From Mycobacterium sp. ACS1612 (GTDB lineage: Bacteria; Actinomycetota; Actinomycetes; Mycobacteriales; Mycobacteriaceae): a stretch of 64,000 bases of DNA. The position numbers and the translations under genes were made by a program. Below the pieces are notes generated by a model. It had not been told where the DNA came from. It saw only the letters and a list, made by a program, of their open reading frames with translations, and ran no database searches. Of the stretch, positions 1-11,936 are shown in pieces. Location of the stretch: positions 1 to 64,000 of the forward strand of contig NZ_LZHZ01000074.1 in the NCBI RefSeq assembly GCF_001667505.1, in the 5' to 3' direction. Position 1 is the first letter of the stretch, and each line of letters starts with the position of its first letter.

Positions 1-109
1 TTACCACGCCGGGCTCGCCGTTGGGGCACCGATCGCCTATCTCGACCACCCCGCGGGGCTCGGGGCCCATTTCCCGCGCGACGGCTTCGAGATCCGCTGC
101 GAAAACCAC
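1..109 (-). CDS. DUF501 family protein, N-terminal fragment
   Basis: Partial gene running off the left edge. Translating the minus strand from a GTG at 109 gives a 36-residue start containing the motif RCPNGEPGVV, which I recognise as the conserved N-terminal block of actinobacterial DUF501 proteins (Rv1025 type, normally next to ftsB and eno). Its function is not established. Position and strand fit the conserved eno-ftsB-DUF501 order. The bases just upstream are a C-run on the coding strand with no ribosome-binding site, so either the start is wrong or the sequence there is faulty. The family call rests on this motif and on context. Confidence 0.7.
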   Translation of the reverse strand, partial: MVFAADLEAVAREMGPEPRGVVEIGDRCPNGEPGVV

Positions 110-110
110 C

Positions 111-719
111 GGGAGGGGGGGGGGGCGGGGGCGGAGTGGCCGGAGCGGGTGAAACCCCGTGCGGCGCATCGGCGATGGTGTGCCACAGCGACGTGTACCA
201 CGGGTCGCCGCTCTTCACCCCAGTCGGGGCTTCGCCACCCGGCGGTCCGGGCGCGACGGCGCTTTCGGGCAACTGCACCTGATACGGGATGTCACCGGGC
301 ATCACGAAGCCGAGCCGTTCGCGGGCCTGCGCTGCGATGAACACCGGGTCGGCGAGCTTGACCTTCTGCTCCTCGAGATCGGCGATCTGCGAACGCAATT
401 GCTGCTCGGTGGCCTTCAACTGTTTCATCTCGGTGCGCTGCGCGAAGTACGTGCGCACCGGACCCGCGATGGTCAGCGTCAGCACGCAGACCACCGCGGC
501 CAGGATCGCCGCGCGGCGGGCCGCCGACCCGAACCGCTGCTCGGACTGCTGTTCGGCGGCCGCGACGATCGACTCGCGGACGGTTTCCTTCGGCTTCTCG
601 ACCGGTGCGGCCGCAGGTGCCTTCTCATTGCTGCGCGGCGGGCGGCGGCCAGGCGCGGTCCCCTTCGGACGGCCCGCGGGGGACCGTCGTTTGGGGTCTG
701 GCCGTTTCGCCTCGGGCAC
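111..719 (-). CDS. ftsB: FtsB/DivIC-family septum formation initiator
   Basis: Small bitopic division protein expected to join FtsQ and FtsL in the divisome. It starts at GTG 719, three bases after the eno stop, so it is probably co-translated with eno. Residues 1-60 are a basic, Pro/Lys-rich cytoplasmic tail. Residues about 70-88 are one hydrophobic membrane segment. Residues about 92-125 form a short coiled coil rich in Lys, Glu and Gln. The FtsB-like motif ARERLGFVMPGD follows near 132-143, then a Pro/Gly-rich tail. No stop is reached before the frame meets the DUF501 start: it runs through an 11-G homopolymer (115-125) and stays open to the window edge. The true C-terminus is therefore uncertain, and an indel in the G-tract is likely. 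The end given is the last codon before the DUF501 start. Confidence 0.75.
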
Positions 720-722
720 GGG

Positions 723-2045
723 TTATTTGGCCTCTGACTCTACTCTTCGCGCAAGCGGCTCATCGCCCACCGAGAACCGCGGAAAGGCCAAGTCGCCCGC
801 ATAGCGCGCGGCGTCGCCGAGGGTCTCCTCGATGCGCAGCAACTGGTTGTACTTGGCGACCCGTTCGCTGCGGGCGGGGGCACCGGTCTTGATCTGGCCG
901 CTGCCTACCGCGACGGCCAGATCGGCGATCGTGGTGTCCTCGGTCTCGCCGCTGCGGTGGCTCATCATCGTGCGATATCCGCTGTTGTGCGCCAGCGCGA
1001 CGGCGTCCAGCGTCTCGGTGAGCGTGCCGATCTGGTTCACCTTCACCAGAAGCGCATTGGCGGCGCCCTTTTCGATGCCGTCTTCGAGCCGCTCGGGGTT
1101 GGTGACGAACAGGTCGTCGCCGACCAACTGAACGCGATCACCGATCGCGGTTGTCAACGCCACCCAGCCGTCCCAGTCGTCCTCGGACAGCGGGTCCTCG
1201 ATGGACACCAGCGGATAGGAGTCGATCAGGCCGGCGTAGAACTCCGACATCTGCTCGGCGGTGCGGGTCTCTTTTTCGAAGCTGTAACCCGTTCCGGCGG
1301 TGAAGAATTCAGTGGCGGCGACGTCGAGCGCCAGCGCCACGTCGGAGCCGGGCGCCAGGCCCGTCGCCTCGATGGCGCTCAGGATCAGGTCGAGCGCCGC
1401 CTTGGTGCCTGCGACGTCGGGCGCGAAACCGCCCTCGTCGCCGAGGCCGGTGGCCAGGCCCTGCTTCTTGAGCACCGCCTTCAGCGAGTGGTACACCTCG
1501 GCGCCCCAGCGCAGCGATTCCTTGAAGCTGGGCGCACCGATCGGCGCGACCATGAACTCCTGGACATCGACGCCGGTGTCGGCGTGCGCGCCGCCGTTGA
1601 GGATGTTCATCATCGGCACCGGCAGGATGTGCGCGTTGGGCCCGCCGACGTAGCGGAACAGCGGCAGCCCGGCCGACTCCGCCGCGCCCTTGGCCACCGC
1701 GAGCGACACCCCCAGCATCGCGTTGGCGCCGAGGCGGGACTTGTCCGGCGTGCCGTCGAGGTCGACCAGCGCCTGGTCGACGAGTCGCTGGTCGTCGGCG
1801 GACAGCCCGATGACGGCGGGCGCGATCTCGTCGAGCACCGCCTGCACCGCCTTCTCGACTCCCTTGCCGCCGTAGCGGCTGCCGCCGTCGCGCAGTTCTA
1901 CCGCCTCGTGTTCGCCGGTCGACGCGCCCGAGGGCACCGCGGCACGGGCGAACGTGCCGTCCAGCAGGGCCACTTCGACCTCGACCGTCGGGTTACCGCG
2001 GGAGTCGAGGATCTCGCGGGCTCCGACCTGCTCGATGATGGGCAC
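723..2045 (-). CDS. eno: Enolase
   Basis: Converts 2-phosphoglycerate to phosphoenolpyruvate in glycolysis. It has 440 residues, slightly longer than the usual ~429 because of a charged C-terminal tail. Visible active-site features are the SGAS loop (39-42), catalytic Glu204 in LGDEGGF, the Mg ligands Asp241, Glu283 and Asp310, Lys335 in LLVKVNQIG, and SHRSGET further on. The start is GTG 2045, preceded by a good AAGGAG ribosome-binding site. The ftsB start lies three bases beyond the stop. Gene order lpqU-eno-ftsB-DUF501 matches other mycobacteria. Confidence 0.98.
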   Translation of the reverse strand: MPIIEQVGAREILDSRGNPTVEVEVALLDGTFARAAVPSGASTGEHEAVELRDGGSRYGGKGVEKAVQAVLDEIAPAVIGLSADDQRLVDQALVDLDGTPDKSRLGANAMLGVSLAVAKGAAESAGLPLFRYVGGPNAHILPVPMMNILNGGAHADTGVDVQEFMVAPIGAPSFKESLRWGAEVYHSLKAVLKKQGLATGLGDEGGFAPDVAGTKAALDLILSAIEATGLAPGSDVALALDVAATEFFTAGTGYSFEKETRTAEQMSEFYAGLIDSYPLVSIEDPLSEDDWDGWVALTTAIGDRVQLVGDDLFVTNPERLEDGIEKGAANALLVKVNQIGTLTETLDAVALAHNSGYRTMMSHRSGETEDTTIADLAVAVGSGQIKTGAPARSERVAKYNQLLRIEETLGDAARYAGDLAFPRFSVGDEPLARRVESEAK

Positions 2046-2113
2046 TTGATTCTCCTTGGATCATGGGGCTGGACTCGCAATGAGCCTAGAGCGTGTGTCG
2101 GCCCGCGGCGTGC

Positions 2114-2845
2114 TCAGAGGGGGTGTCCGTTGGCGTAGGCGGTCGCCCAGTCCCGGACGGTACGGGCGTACTGGTCGGAGTGGTTGTAGGCGTGCAGCGC
2201 GTCCATCCAACCGCGGGGCTTGGCCAGGTCTTTGCCGCGCCAGCACAGGTAGCCCGCCGCGGACAGCGCGGCGTCGTCGAAATTGTCCGGGCTGATGATG
2301 CCGTCGTTGTTGGCGTCGACGCCGTAGAGCTTCCAGGTTTCGGGGATGAACTGCATCGGCCCCATGGCCCTGGCATACGGCGCGTCGCCGTCGTGGCTGA
2401 CGCCGTCGTTGTCGAGGATCTCCAGGTTGCCGTTGGTGCCGTCCAACCGGACCCCGCGAATCGGCGGCGTGACGTCGCCGTTCGGCGCGATCACCGCGCC
2501 GTGGTAAGTGCCGTGGTGGCTTTCCACCTGGCCGATGCCCGCCAGCGTCGTCCAGGTCATGTGGCAGTCCGGGTTCTCCACGTCGGCCACCCGCGCGGCG
2601 TAGGCGTAGGCCTCCAGCGCCTGCACGGGCATGCCGAGCGCGGACGCCCGCTGCGCCGCCCAGTCGTGCAGCTGGTCGGCGGGTCTGCCTTTGGCGTGGG
2701 TGTCGATCTTGGGCACTGGATCGCCCGGCGGGGGCGGAACGCCTTCGGGGATCGGTGTGCCCACCTGCCACGAGCAGCTGGAAGCCATCAGCAGCACTGT
2801 CGCGCCGATTACCGCGACAATCCGCAGCCAACGCACTGGCGACAC
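2114..2845 (-). CDS. lpqU: LpqU-like lytic transglycosylase lipoprotein
   Basis: Predicted membrane-anchored murein lytic transglycosylase that cleaves the glycan strand of peptidoglycan outside the cytoplasmic membrane. The GTG start is followed by a basic N-region, a hydrophobic stretch and a lipobox with Cys24 (LLMASSC). A proline-rich linker comes next, then an SLT-like domain. GQVESHHG near residue 106 carries the likely catalytic Glu108, and AMGPMQFIPETW near 164 is the typical second motif of the MltB/SLT fold. The length of 243 residues and the place upstream of eno match Rv1022. The gene is divergent from efeU across a 172-base promoter region. Confidence 0.9.
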   Translation of the reverse strand: MSPVRWLRIVAVIGATVLLMASSCSWQVGTPIPEGVPPPPGDPVPKIDTHAKGRPADQLHDWAAQRASALGMPVQALEAYAYAARVADVENPDCHMTWTTLAGIGQVESHHGTYHGAVIAPNGDVTPPIRGVRLDGTNGNLEILDNDGVSHDGDAPYARAMGPMQFIPETWKLYGVDANNDGIISPDNFDDAALSAAGYLCWRGKDLAKPRGWMDALHAYNHSDQYARTVRDWATAYANGHPL

Positions 2846-2947
2846 CGGACTCCCTCAAACCCACTCTCGTCATTGCCATGGTCGCACGCGCTCGGACCAG
2901 ATCGGCAACGCTCACCGGACGTGTACTCTGCCGTGTCTCACCCTGCT

Positions 2948-2981
2948 AAGGTGAGCCACACCTTGCTTTGGTGAGCCAAAG
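2948..2981. promoter_or_regulatory. Tandem palindromes before efeU, IdeR/DtxR-like operator candidate
   Basis: Two adjacent perfect inverted repeats sit in the lpqU/efeU gap. One has arms AAGGTG and CACCTT with a 5-base spacer (2948-2964). The other has arms CTTTGG and CCAAAG with a 4-base spacer (2966-2981). They also share the direct repeat GGTGAGCCA spaced 20 bases apart. The first dyad agrees partly (about 12 of 19 positions by eye) with the TTAGGTTAGSCTAACCTAA consensus of IdeR/DtxR. An iron-responsive repressor site would suit an iron-uptake operon. The regulator identity is inference. Confidence 0.5.
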
Positions 2982-3017
2982 CTTGGTGCGCGATTACGGC
3001 GTAGCGAGGACAAGTCG

Positions 3018-3932
3018 ATGACTGCTGGTACGGACTTCCATGTCAGTATTCAGGCCGCGGCACCCAACATCACGTCGCAGCTGTTCGGGAGCGGTTTGAT
3101 CGGCCTTCGCGAAGGGCTGGAAGCCGCGATCGTCGTCAGCATCCTGGTGGCATTCCTGGTCAAGGCGCAGCGCCGCGACGCGCTCAAGTGGGTTTGGCTG
3201 GGCGTCGGCGCGGCGATCGTGATGACCGTTGCGGTGTTTCTGGTGATCCAGTTCGGCGAGAACACGATCTCGGGGTTGGCGGCCGAGGCGATCGCGGGCA
3301 TCGCATCGCTGGTGGCCGTGGCCATCGTCACGACGATGGTGCTGTGGATGAAGCGGGCGGCCGCCTCGATATCCGGTGAATTGCGCAGCGATATGCAGCG
3401 CGCGCTGGAGACGGGGTCGCTGGCGGTGCTTGCGCTGGCGTTCCTGGCGGTAGGCCGCGAAGGCGTCGAAACCGCGCTGTTCATGGTCGGCTACGCCGAG
3501 GCGCAGACGTCGTGGCCGCTGATCGGTCTGGTGATCGGGGTGCTGGCCGCCGCAGCGATCGCCTACGGCATGTACGCGGGCGCCATCCGCATCGACCTCG
3601 CCCGGTTCTTCTCCTACACGGGCGTCTTCCTGATCCTGGTAGCCGCAGGCATCCTGTCGTACGGCGTCGGCGCGCTGCAGACCGTCGGCTGGCTACCGGG
3701 GCTGAGCGCCAAGGCTTTTGACATCAGCACCTGGTTCAACTGGTCGTCGTGGTACGGCGAGATCGTGCAGGGCGTCTTCAACATCACCCCGACGCCGACC
3801 GTCCTGCAGCTCGTCGCGTGGCTGGCCTACCTGGTCCTCGTGCTGTCGATCTTCCTGCGACCGACCAGGTCGCCGGCGAAACCCGATCCTTCACCCCAAC
3901 CCCTTCCCGAACCCGAAAGGTCCACCACGTGA
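3018..3932 (+). CDS. efeU: EfeU/FTR1-family iron permease
   Basis: Membrane permease of the EfeUOB iron-uptake system, which takes up ferrous/ferric iron with the help of EfeO and EfeB. It has 304 residues with about seven hydrophobic segments. The two hallmark REXXE iron-binding motifs are REGLE at 31-35 and REGVE at 147-151. The N-terminus is somewhat long before the first motif. It is the first gene of an efeU-efeO-efeB operon and overlaps efeO by four bases (GTGA). Conserved neighbours on either side (lpqU and mazG) suggest that the operon was inserted here relative to M. tuberculosis. Confidence 0.95.
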   Translation: MTAGTDFHVSIQAAAPNITSQLFGSGLIGLREGLEAAIVVSILVAFLVKAQRRDALKWVWLGVGAAIVMTVAVFLVIQFGENTISGLAAEAIAGIASLVAVAIVTTMVLWMKRAAASISGELRSDMQRALETGSLAVLALAFLAVGREGVETALFMVGYAEAQTSWPLIGLVIGVLAAAAIAYGMYAGAIRIDLARFFSYTGVFLILVAAGILSYGVGALQTVGWLPGLSAKAFDISTWFNWSSWYGEIVQGVFNITPTPTVLQLVAWLAYLVLVLSIFLRPTRSPAKPDPSPQPLPEPERSTT

Positions 3933-5086
3933 AGCTTCATTCGTCCCTGGCGGTCGCGACGGCCGCGCTGGCGGGTCTGGCCCTGACAAGCTGTCAGGCA
4001 AAGCAAGAAGCAGCCCCGACCGAGCCGGGAAAAAGCGCCCCGTCTGAGATCACGGTCACCGCGTCGGACACTGCATGCGAGTTGTCGGGCACCGAAGCAT
4101 CCACCGGGCCGAGCACATTCGTCGTCACCAACAACGGCAACAAGGTGACCGAGTTCTACGTGTACGGCGAGGGCGAGCGGGTGATGGGCGAGGTCGAGAA
4201 CATCTCCCCCGGCCTGCAGCGCAAGCTGATCGTCCAGCTCGCCGAGCCGGGCACCTATCAGACGGCGTGCAAGCCCGGCATGGTCGGCGACGGTATCCGC
4301 GCCGACTTCAAGGTCACCGGTGACGCCGTCAAGGTCGACGAGGCGGGCAAGTTCAAGGAGGCGTCGGACGGCTACAAGCGGTATGTGAACAGCCAGACCG
4401 ATGCACTGATCGCCGCCACCGGAGTGTTCGTCGACGCGGTCAAGAAGGGCGACGTCAACGCCGCCAAGGCGCAATACCCCGTCGCGCGCACGTATTACGA
4501 GCGCATCGAGCCGGTCGCCGAGTCGTTCCCCAACGATCTCGACCCGCGCATCGACCTTCGCGAGGCGGACCTGGAGCCGGGTCAGAAGTGGACCGGCTTC
4601 CACCGGTTGGAGAAGGACCTGTGGGTCACCGGTCTGCAGCCCGACAGCAACGCGATGGCCGACCAGCTGATGGCCGACGTGCAGGAGCTGGACAAGGGTG
4701 TGAAGGCGCCTGAGTACAAGATCGACTCGACCCAGATCGCCGGTGGCGCACAGGGTCTGCTCGACGAGGTCGCCTCGAGCAAGATCACCGGTGAAGAGGA
4801 CATCTTCAGCCACACCGACCTGTGGGACTTCAAGGCCAACGTCGAGGGCTCGCAGACCGCGGTTGCGTCGGTGCGGCCGATCCTCGACGAGCGCAACGCC
4901 GATCTCGGCAAGAAGGTCGACCAACGGTTCGCCGAAGTCGAGGCGCTGCTCGAAAAGTACCGCCAGGGCGACGGTTTCATCTCCTACGACAAAGTGACCG
5001 AACCGCAGCGCCAGGAGTTGTCGCGGGCGATCGACGCGTTGTCCAAGGAAGTGAGCCAGGTGCAAGGTGTCGTCGCTCCCCAGTGA
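3929..5086 (+). CDS. efeO: EfeO iron-binding lipoprotein (cupredoxin plus M75 domain)
   Basis: Extracytoplasmic iron-binding component of EfeUOB. I place the start at GTG 3929, which overlaps the efeU stop in a GTGA and has GAAAGG eight bases upstream. A longer in-frame extension back to 3749 is only a shadow inside efeU. The signal peptide ends in a lipobox with Cys22 (LALTSC), so it is probably lipid-anchored. Residues about 33-125 form a cupredoxin-like domain. The rest is the M75/imelysin-like domain with its HRLEKDLW motif (HxxE type). The length of 385 residues is normal. It overlaps efeB by 20 bases. Confidence 0.93.
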   Translation: MKLHSSLAVATAALAGLALTSCQAKQEAAPTEPGKSAPSEITVTASDTACELSGTEASTGPSTFVVTNNGNKVTEFYVYGEGERVMGEVENISPGLQRKLIVQLAEPGTYQTACKPGMVGDGIRADFKVTGDAVKVDEAGKFKEASDGYKRYVNSQTDALIAATGVFVDAVKKGDVNAAKAQYPVARTYYERIEPVAESFPNDLDPRIDLREADLEPGQKWTGFHRLEKDLWVTGLQPDSNAMADQLMADVQELDKGVKAPEYKIDSTQIAGGAQGLLDEVASSKITGEEDIFSHTDLWDFKANVEGSQTAVASVRPILDERNADLGKKVDQRFAEVEALLEKYRQGDGFISYDKVTEPQRQELSRAIDALSKEVSQVQGVVAPQ

Positions 5087-6359
5087 CCCCGAGCCCCGCC
5101 AGGGGCTCTCGCGACGGAAGTTGTTCGGCGCGGCGGGAGTGACCGCCGCGGTGGTGGGCGCCGCCGGCGCCGGTGCGCTCGCAGGCCGGGCGTCGGCGGC
5201 GAGCGCGGATTTCGGCCTGGACAAGCCGATTCCGTTCCGCGGTGTGCGCCAGGCCGGCATCATCACGCCGCAGCAGGATCGAATGCACTTCTGCGCGTTC
5301 GATGTGACGACGGACAGCCGCGAGGACGTCGTCGCGCTGCTGAAGCAGTGGACACAGATGGCCGAGCGGATGACGCAGGGCGAGGACGCCGTGCCCAACG
5401 GTGCCGTCGGCGGCAATCCGTATGCGCCGCCGGACGATACGGGTGAGGCGCTGGGACTGCCTGCGTCCGGGCTGACGTTGACCATCGGGTTCGGGCCGTC
5501 GTTCTTCACCAAGGACGGCAAGGACCGGTTCGGCATCGCATCGCAACGCCCCGCGGCGCTGGCCGATCTGCCGAAGTTCACCAACGAGATCATGGATCCG
5601 GCCAAGTGTGGCGGCGACATCTGCATCCAGGCGTGCGCCCACGATCCACAGGTTGCGGTGCATGCGGTGCGCAACCTGGCGCGCGTCGGATTCGGCACGG
5701 TGGCGGTGAAGTATTCGCAGCTGGGCTTCGGCCGGACGTCGTCGACGACGCGGGATCAGGCGACTCCGCGAAACATGTTGGGGTTCAAGGACGGGACCAA
5801 CAACATCAAAGCCGAGGACCACGACGCGCTCGACAAGAACGTCTGGGTGGCCAAGGGGGACGGCCCCGACTGGCTGGCCGGCGGTACGTATCTGGTGACG
5901 CGACGCATCCGCAACCGCATCGAGGCGTGGGACCGCACCACGCTCAAGGAGCAGGAGCGGGTTATCGGTCGCCAGAAGGGCAGCGGCGCGCCGAACGGTT
6001 ACACCGACGAGTTCGCGCCGGTGGACTTCAACATCAAAGACGCCGACGGGAACCCGTTGGTCGACGTCGACGCCCACATCCGGTTGGTGTCACCTGACCA
6101 TCTGGGCGGCATCAAGATGTTGCGCCGCGGCTACAACTTCACTGATGGCTCCGACGGATTCGGCCACCTCGATGCCGGGCTGTTCTTCATCGCGTTCGTG
6201 CGCAGTCCCACCACGAACTTCATTCCGGTGCTGGCACAGATGTCGACCGACGCGTTGAACGAGTACATCTTCCACACCGGAACAGCCGTTTTCGCATGCC
6301 CGCCGGGCCTTCCTGAGGGCGACGCGTCGGCGTATTGGGGTTCGACGCTGTTCGCCTGA
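5067..6359 (+). CDS. efeB: EfeB, Tat-exported DyP-type heme peroxidase
   Basis: Heme peroxidase of EfeUOB, thought to oxidise ferrous iron for uptake or act on heme/dyes outside the membrane. The start is GTG 5067, inside the end of efeO. A Tat signal is visible: SRRKLFG at 15-21, then a hydrophobic stretch and an AxA-type cleavage region near residue 45. The DyP signature GFKDG is at 239-243 with its distal Asp. The probable proximal heme ligand His337 lies in the VDAHIRL motif, and the conserved Arg region (MLRRGYNF) follows. It has 430 residues, normal for the family, and is the last gene of the operon. Confidence 0.95.
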   Translation: MSSLPSDPEPRQGLSRRKLFGAAGVTAAVVGAAGAGALAGRASAASADFGLDKPIPFRGVRQAGIITPQQDRMHFCAFDVTTDSREDVVALLKQWTQMAERMTQGEDAVPNGAVGGNPYAPPDDTGEALGLPASGLTLTIGFGPSFFTKDGKDRFGIASQRPAALADLPKFTNEIMDPAKCGGDICIQACAHDPQVAVHAVRNLARVGFGTVAVKYSQLGFGRTSSTTRDQATPRNMLGFKDGTNNIKAEDHDALDKNVWVAKGDGPDWLAGGTYLVTRRIRNRIEAWDRTTLKEQERVIGRQKGSGAPNGYTDEFAPVDFNIKDADGNPLVDVDAHIRLVSPDHLGGIKMLRRGYNFTDGSDGFGHLDAGLFFIAFVRSPTTNFIPVLAQMSTDALNEYIFHTGTAVFACPPGLPEGDASAYWGSTLFA

Positions 6360-6429
6360 CGGTTTCGCCGAGACTGCAACTACGCACGAAAAGTACGAGA
6401 ATCAGCGTCCTGGAATGCCGTTTCGGCGG

Positions 6430-7400
6430 TTACGCGGGGACATCCGCGGGCTCGGTGTCGTCGGCCGTGGACCAGTATGTCCGCCACTCCTCCTCGGAGA
6501 TGTCACCGAGCGGCGCCACGTCCAGTTCCTCGGGGACATCCTCGCCGCGGCGTCCGGCGGCGATCGCATGCTCCACCACCCGCACTGTGTCCATGAACTC
6601 CAACACCGCTGAGCGCAAAACGTTTTCAGCGTCAGAACCCGCCGCCACCGTCACCGACGTGATCGACTCCGGAATCAGGTCGGCGGGCAGTCCCGCGGCG
6701 GAAACCCGCTCGAGCACCTTCTGCGCCAACGCCAACGCAGGCTGCCCGGTGGGCACGTCGTCCATCGACGAGTTGCGCGACTTCTCCAGCCTCTTGCGTT
6801 CCTCCCACTGGGCAAGCTGCTCGTCCAGCGAAATCGACTCCCCTGCCAGCACCGCGGGCACCCGGTTGCCGAGCTTGCGCACCAGCGAATCCGCCACATC
6901 GTCGATGGTGAACGGGTGCTGCGGCGCGTCCTCGGCGATGCGCGCGTGGAACAACACCTGCAGCAACACGTCGCCGAGTTCCTCGCGCAGTTCATCGGCG
7001 TTACCGCCACGCACCGCGTCGAACACCTCGTAGGTCTCCTCGAGCAGGTAGCGCCGCAGCGAATCGTGCGTTTGCTCGCTCTCCCATGGGCCCGCCGTGC
7101 GCAGCTTGTCCATCATCGCCACCGCGTCGACCAAGCGCTCCCCCGCGGCGGGTTCCGGTGCCGCGATCAGCTTCTCGCCCGCAGCGAGGCGGGCCTTCAC
7201 CGCAGGATGCTCCGGATCACTCGACAGCAACACCGGGGCGTCCTCGTCGTCCGACACACCGGCGATGCACGGCCGCGCGGACGGCAACGACCACGGCACC
7301 CTGACGGGCATCTCCTCGGTGTATTGCACATCGCCGCCCAGCAAGCCAACGGCCTCGATCGGAATGAGCGAAGGTCGGCGAGGGTCGACGAGGACGACGG

Positions 7401-7404
<4 letters not shown>
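6430..7404 (-). CDS. mazG: MazG nucleoside triphosphate pyrophosphohydrolase
   Basis: House-cleaning enzyme that hydrolyses (oxidised or non-canonical) NTPs to NMP and PPi. It has 324 residues, the mycobacterial length (Rv1021 type). The central MazG domain shows LLEETYEVFDAV and EELGDVLLQVLFHARI, which supply the acidic EExxE and ExxD residues that bind Mg. The N-terminal ~100 residues are the extension typical of actinobacterial MazG. Its ATG overlaps the mfd stop by four bases, so mfd and mazG are translationally coupled. It converges on efeB, leaving 70 bases between the stops. Confidence 0.95.
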
Positions 7405-11075
<3,671 letters not shown>

Positions 11076-11096
11076 GATGGTTCCATCCTAGTGCGC

Positions 11097-11118
11097 CGCC
11101 CAAACGGACATTTGGGCG
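11097..11118. terminator. Hairpin between the TetR gene and mfd
   Basis: Perfect 8-base arms CGCCCAAA and TTTGGGCG enclose a 6-base loop (CGGACA). It lies just past the TetR gene and before mfd, and probably ends or attenuates the TetR transcript. The flanking GCGAAAGTGCGAG text recurs near the hairpins at 15566 and 18680. There is no clear U-run, as is usual in mycobacteria. Confidence 0.5.
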
Positions 11119-11172
11119 CGAAAGTGCGAGTAGTCAGCACCATTTCGTCGATCTCGGCGGCCGCCGAAGCGA

Positions 11173-11817
11173 TCACTCGTCGATGAGTTGCGGGTCGTCC
11201 TCGAGATGCATCAGCCCGTTCCAGCACAGGTTGACCAGATGCGCGGCCACCACTTCCTTCTTGGGCTCCCGCACGTCGAGCCACCACTGCGCCGTCATCG
11301 ACACCGAGCCGACCAACGCCTGGGCGTACAGCGGCGCCATGTCCGGATCAAGACCGCGGCGGGAGAAGTCGCCGGCCAGGATCGACGACACCTGGTTGAC
11401 GGCCTCGTTGAGCAGCGTCGAGTAGGTGCCCGCGGTGATGGCGGCGGGGGAATCGCGGATCAGGATGCGGAACCCGTCGGTGCGTTCATCGACGTAGGTC
11501 AGCAGCGCCAGCGCCACCCGCTCGATGCGCAGCCGGGACCGGTTGTTGGTCATCCTGGTCAGCGACGAGGTGATCCCGTCGAGCAGCGCCGACATCTCGC
11601 GGTCGACGACCACCGCGTACAACCCCTCCTTGCCGCCGAAGTGTTCGTAGACGACCGGTTTGGAGACGTTGGCCCGCAGCGCGATCTCTTCGATCGAAGT
11701 GCCTTCGTAGCCGCGTTCGGCGAACAACGTGCGGGCGACGTCGATCAGCTGATGACGCCGCTCGGCGCCGGTCATCCTGGCGCGGGGCGCACGCACTTCC
11801 TTGTCGAGTGCTGCCAC
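11173..11817 (-). CDS. TetR/AcrR-family transcriptional regulator
   Basis: DNA-binding repressor of 214 residues. The N-terminal helix-turn-helix spans about residues 20-66, with the TetR pattern LFAERGYEGTSIEEIALRAN and VSKPVVYEHFGGKEGLY. The C-terminal helical ligand/dimer domain contains the WWLDVREP region. Position upstream of mfd and beside tRNA-Gln/glmU matches Rv1019. The ligand and targets cannot be read from the sequence. Autoregulation is usual for the family, but I did not find a convincing palindrome upstream. Confidence 0.92.
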   Translation of the reverse strand: MAALDKEVRAPRARMTGAERRHQLIDVARTLFAERGYEGTSIEEIALRANVSKPVVYEHFGGKEGLYAVVVDREMSALLDGITSSLTRMTNNRSRLRIERVALALLTYVDERTDGFRILIRDSPAAITAGTYSTLLNEAVNQVSSILAGDFSRRGLDPDMAPLYAQALVGSVSMTAQWWLDVREPKKEVVAAHLVNLCWNGLMHLEDDPQLIDE

Positions 11818-11860
11818 GTATTCAGGGTAGAGCGTTCGGCTAGCATCACGAGTTGATCAG

Positions 11861-11932
11861 TCCGTCGTGGTGTAATCGGCAGCACCTCTGATTTTGGTTC
11901 AGATAGTTCAGGTTCGAGTCCTGGCGACGGAG
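11861..11932 (+). tRNA. tRNA-Gln (anticodon TTG)
   Basis: A 72-base cloverleaf. The acceptor stem TCCGTCG pairs with CGACGGA. The anticodon stem TCTGA/TCAGA encloses loop TTTTGGT with anticodon TTG at 11894-11896, which reads CAA. The T-arm contains GGTTCGAGTCC. The discriminator base is G and CCA is not encoded. The glmU ATG begins only four bases past the 3' end. Confidence 0.96.
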
Positions 11933-11936
11933 CTCT

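Noticed and set aside
1..719. A true FtsB-DUF501 fusion protein
   Set aside because: The DUF501 start is in a different frame from ftsB, and the junction is a suspect homopolymer; separate genes are the norm.
957..2138. Long plus-strand open frame opposite eno
   Set aside because: GC-rich antisense shadow; eno is unmistakable on the other strand, and the frame has no domain or ribosome site.
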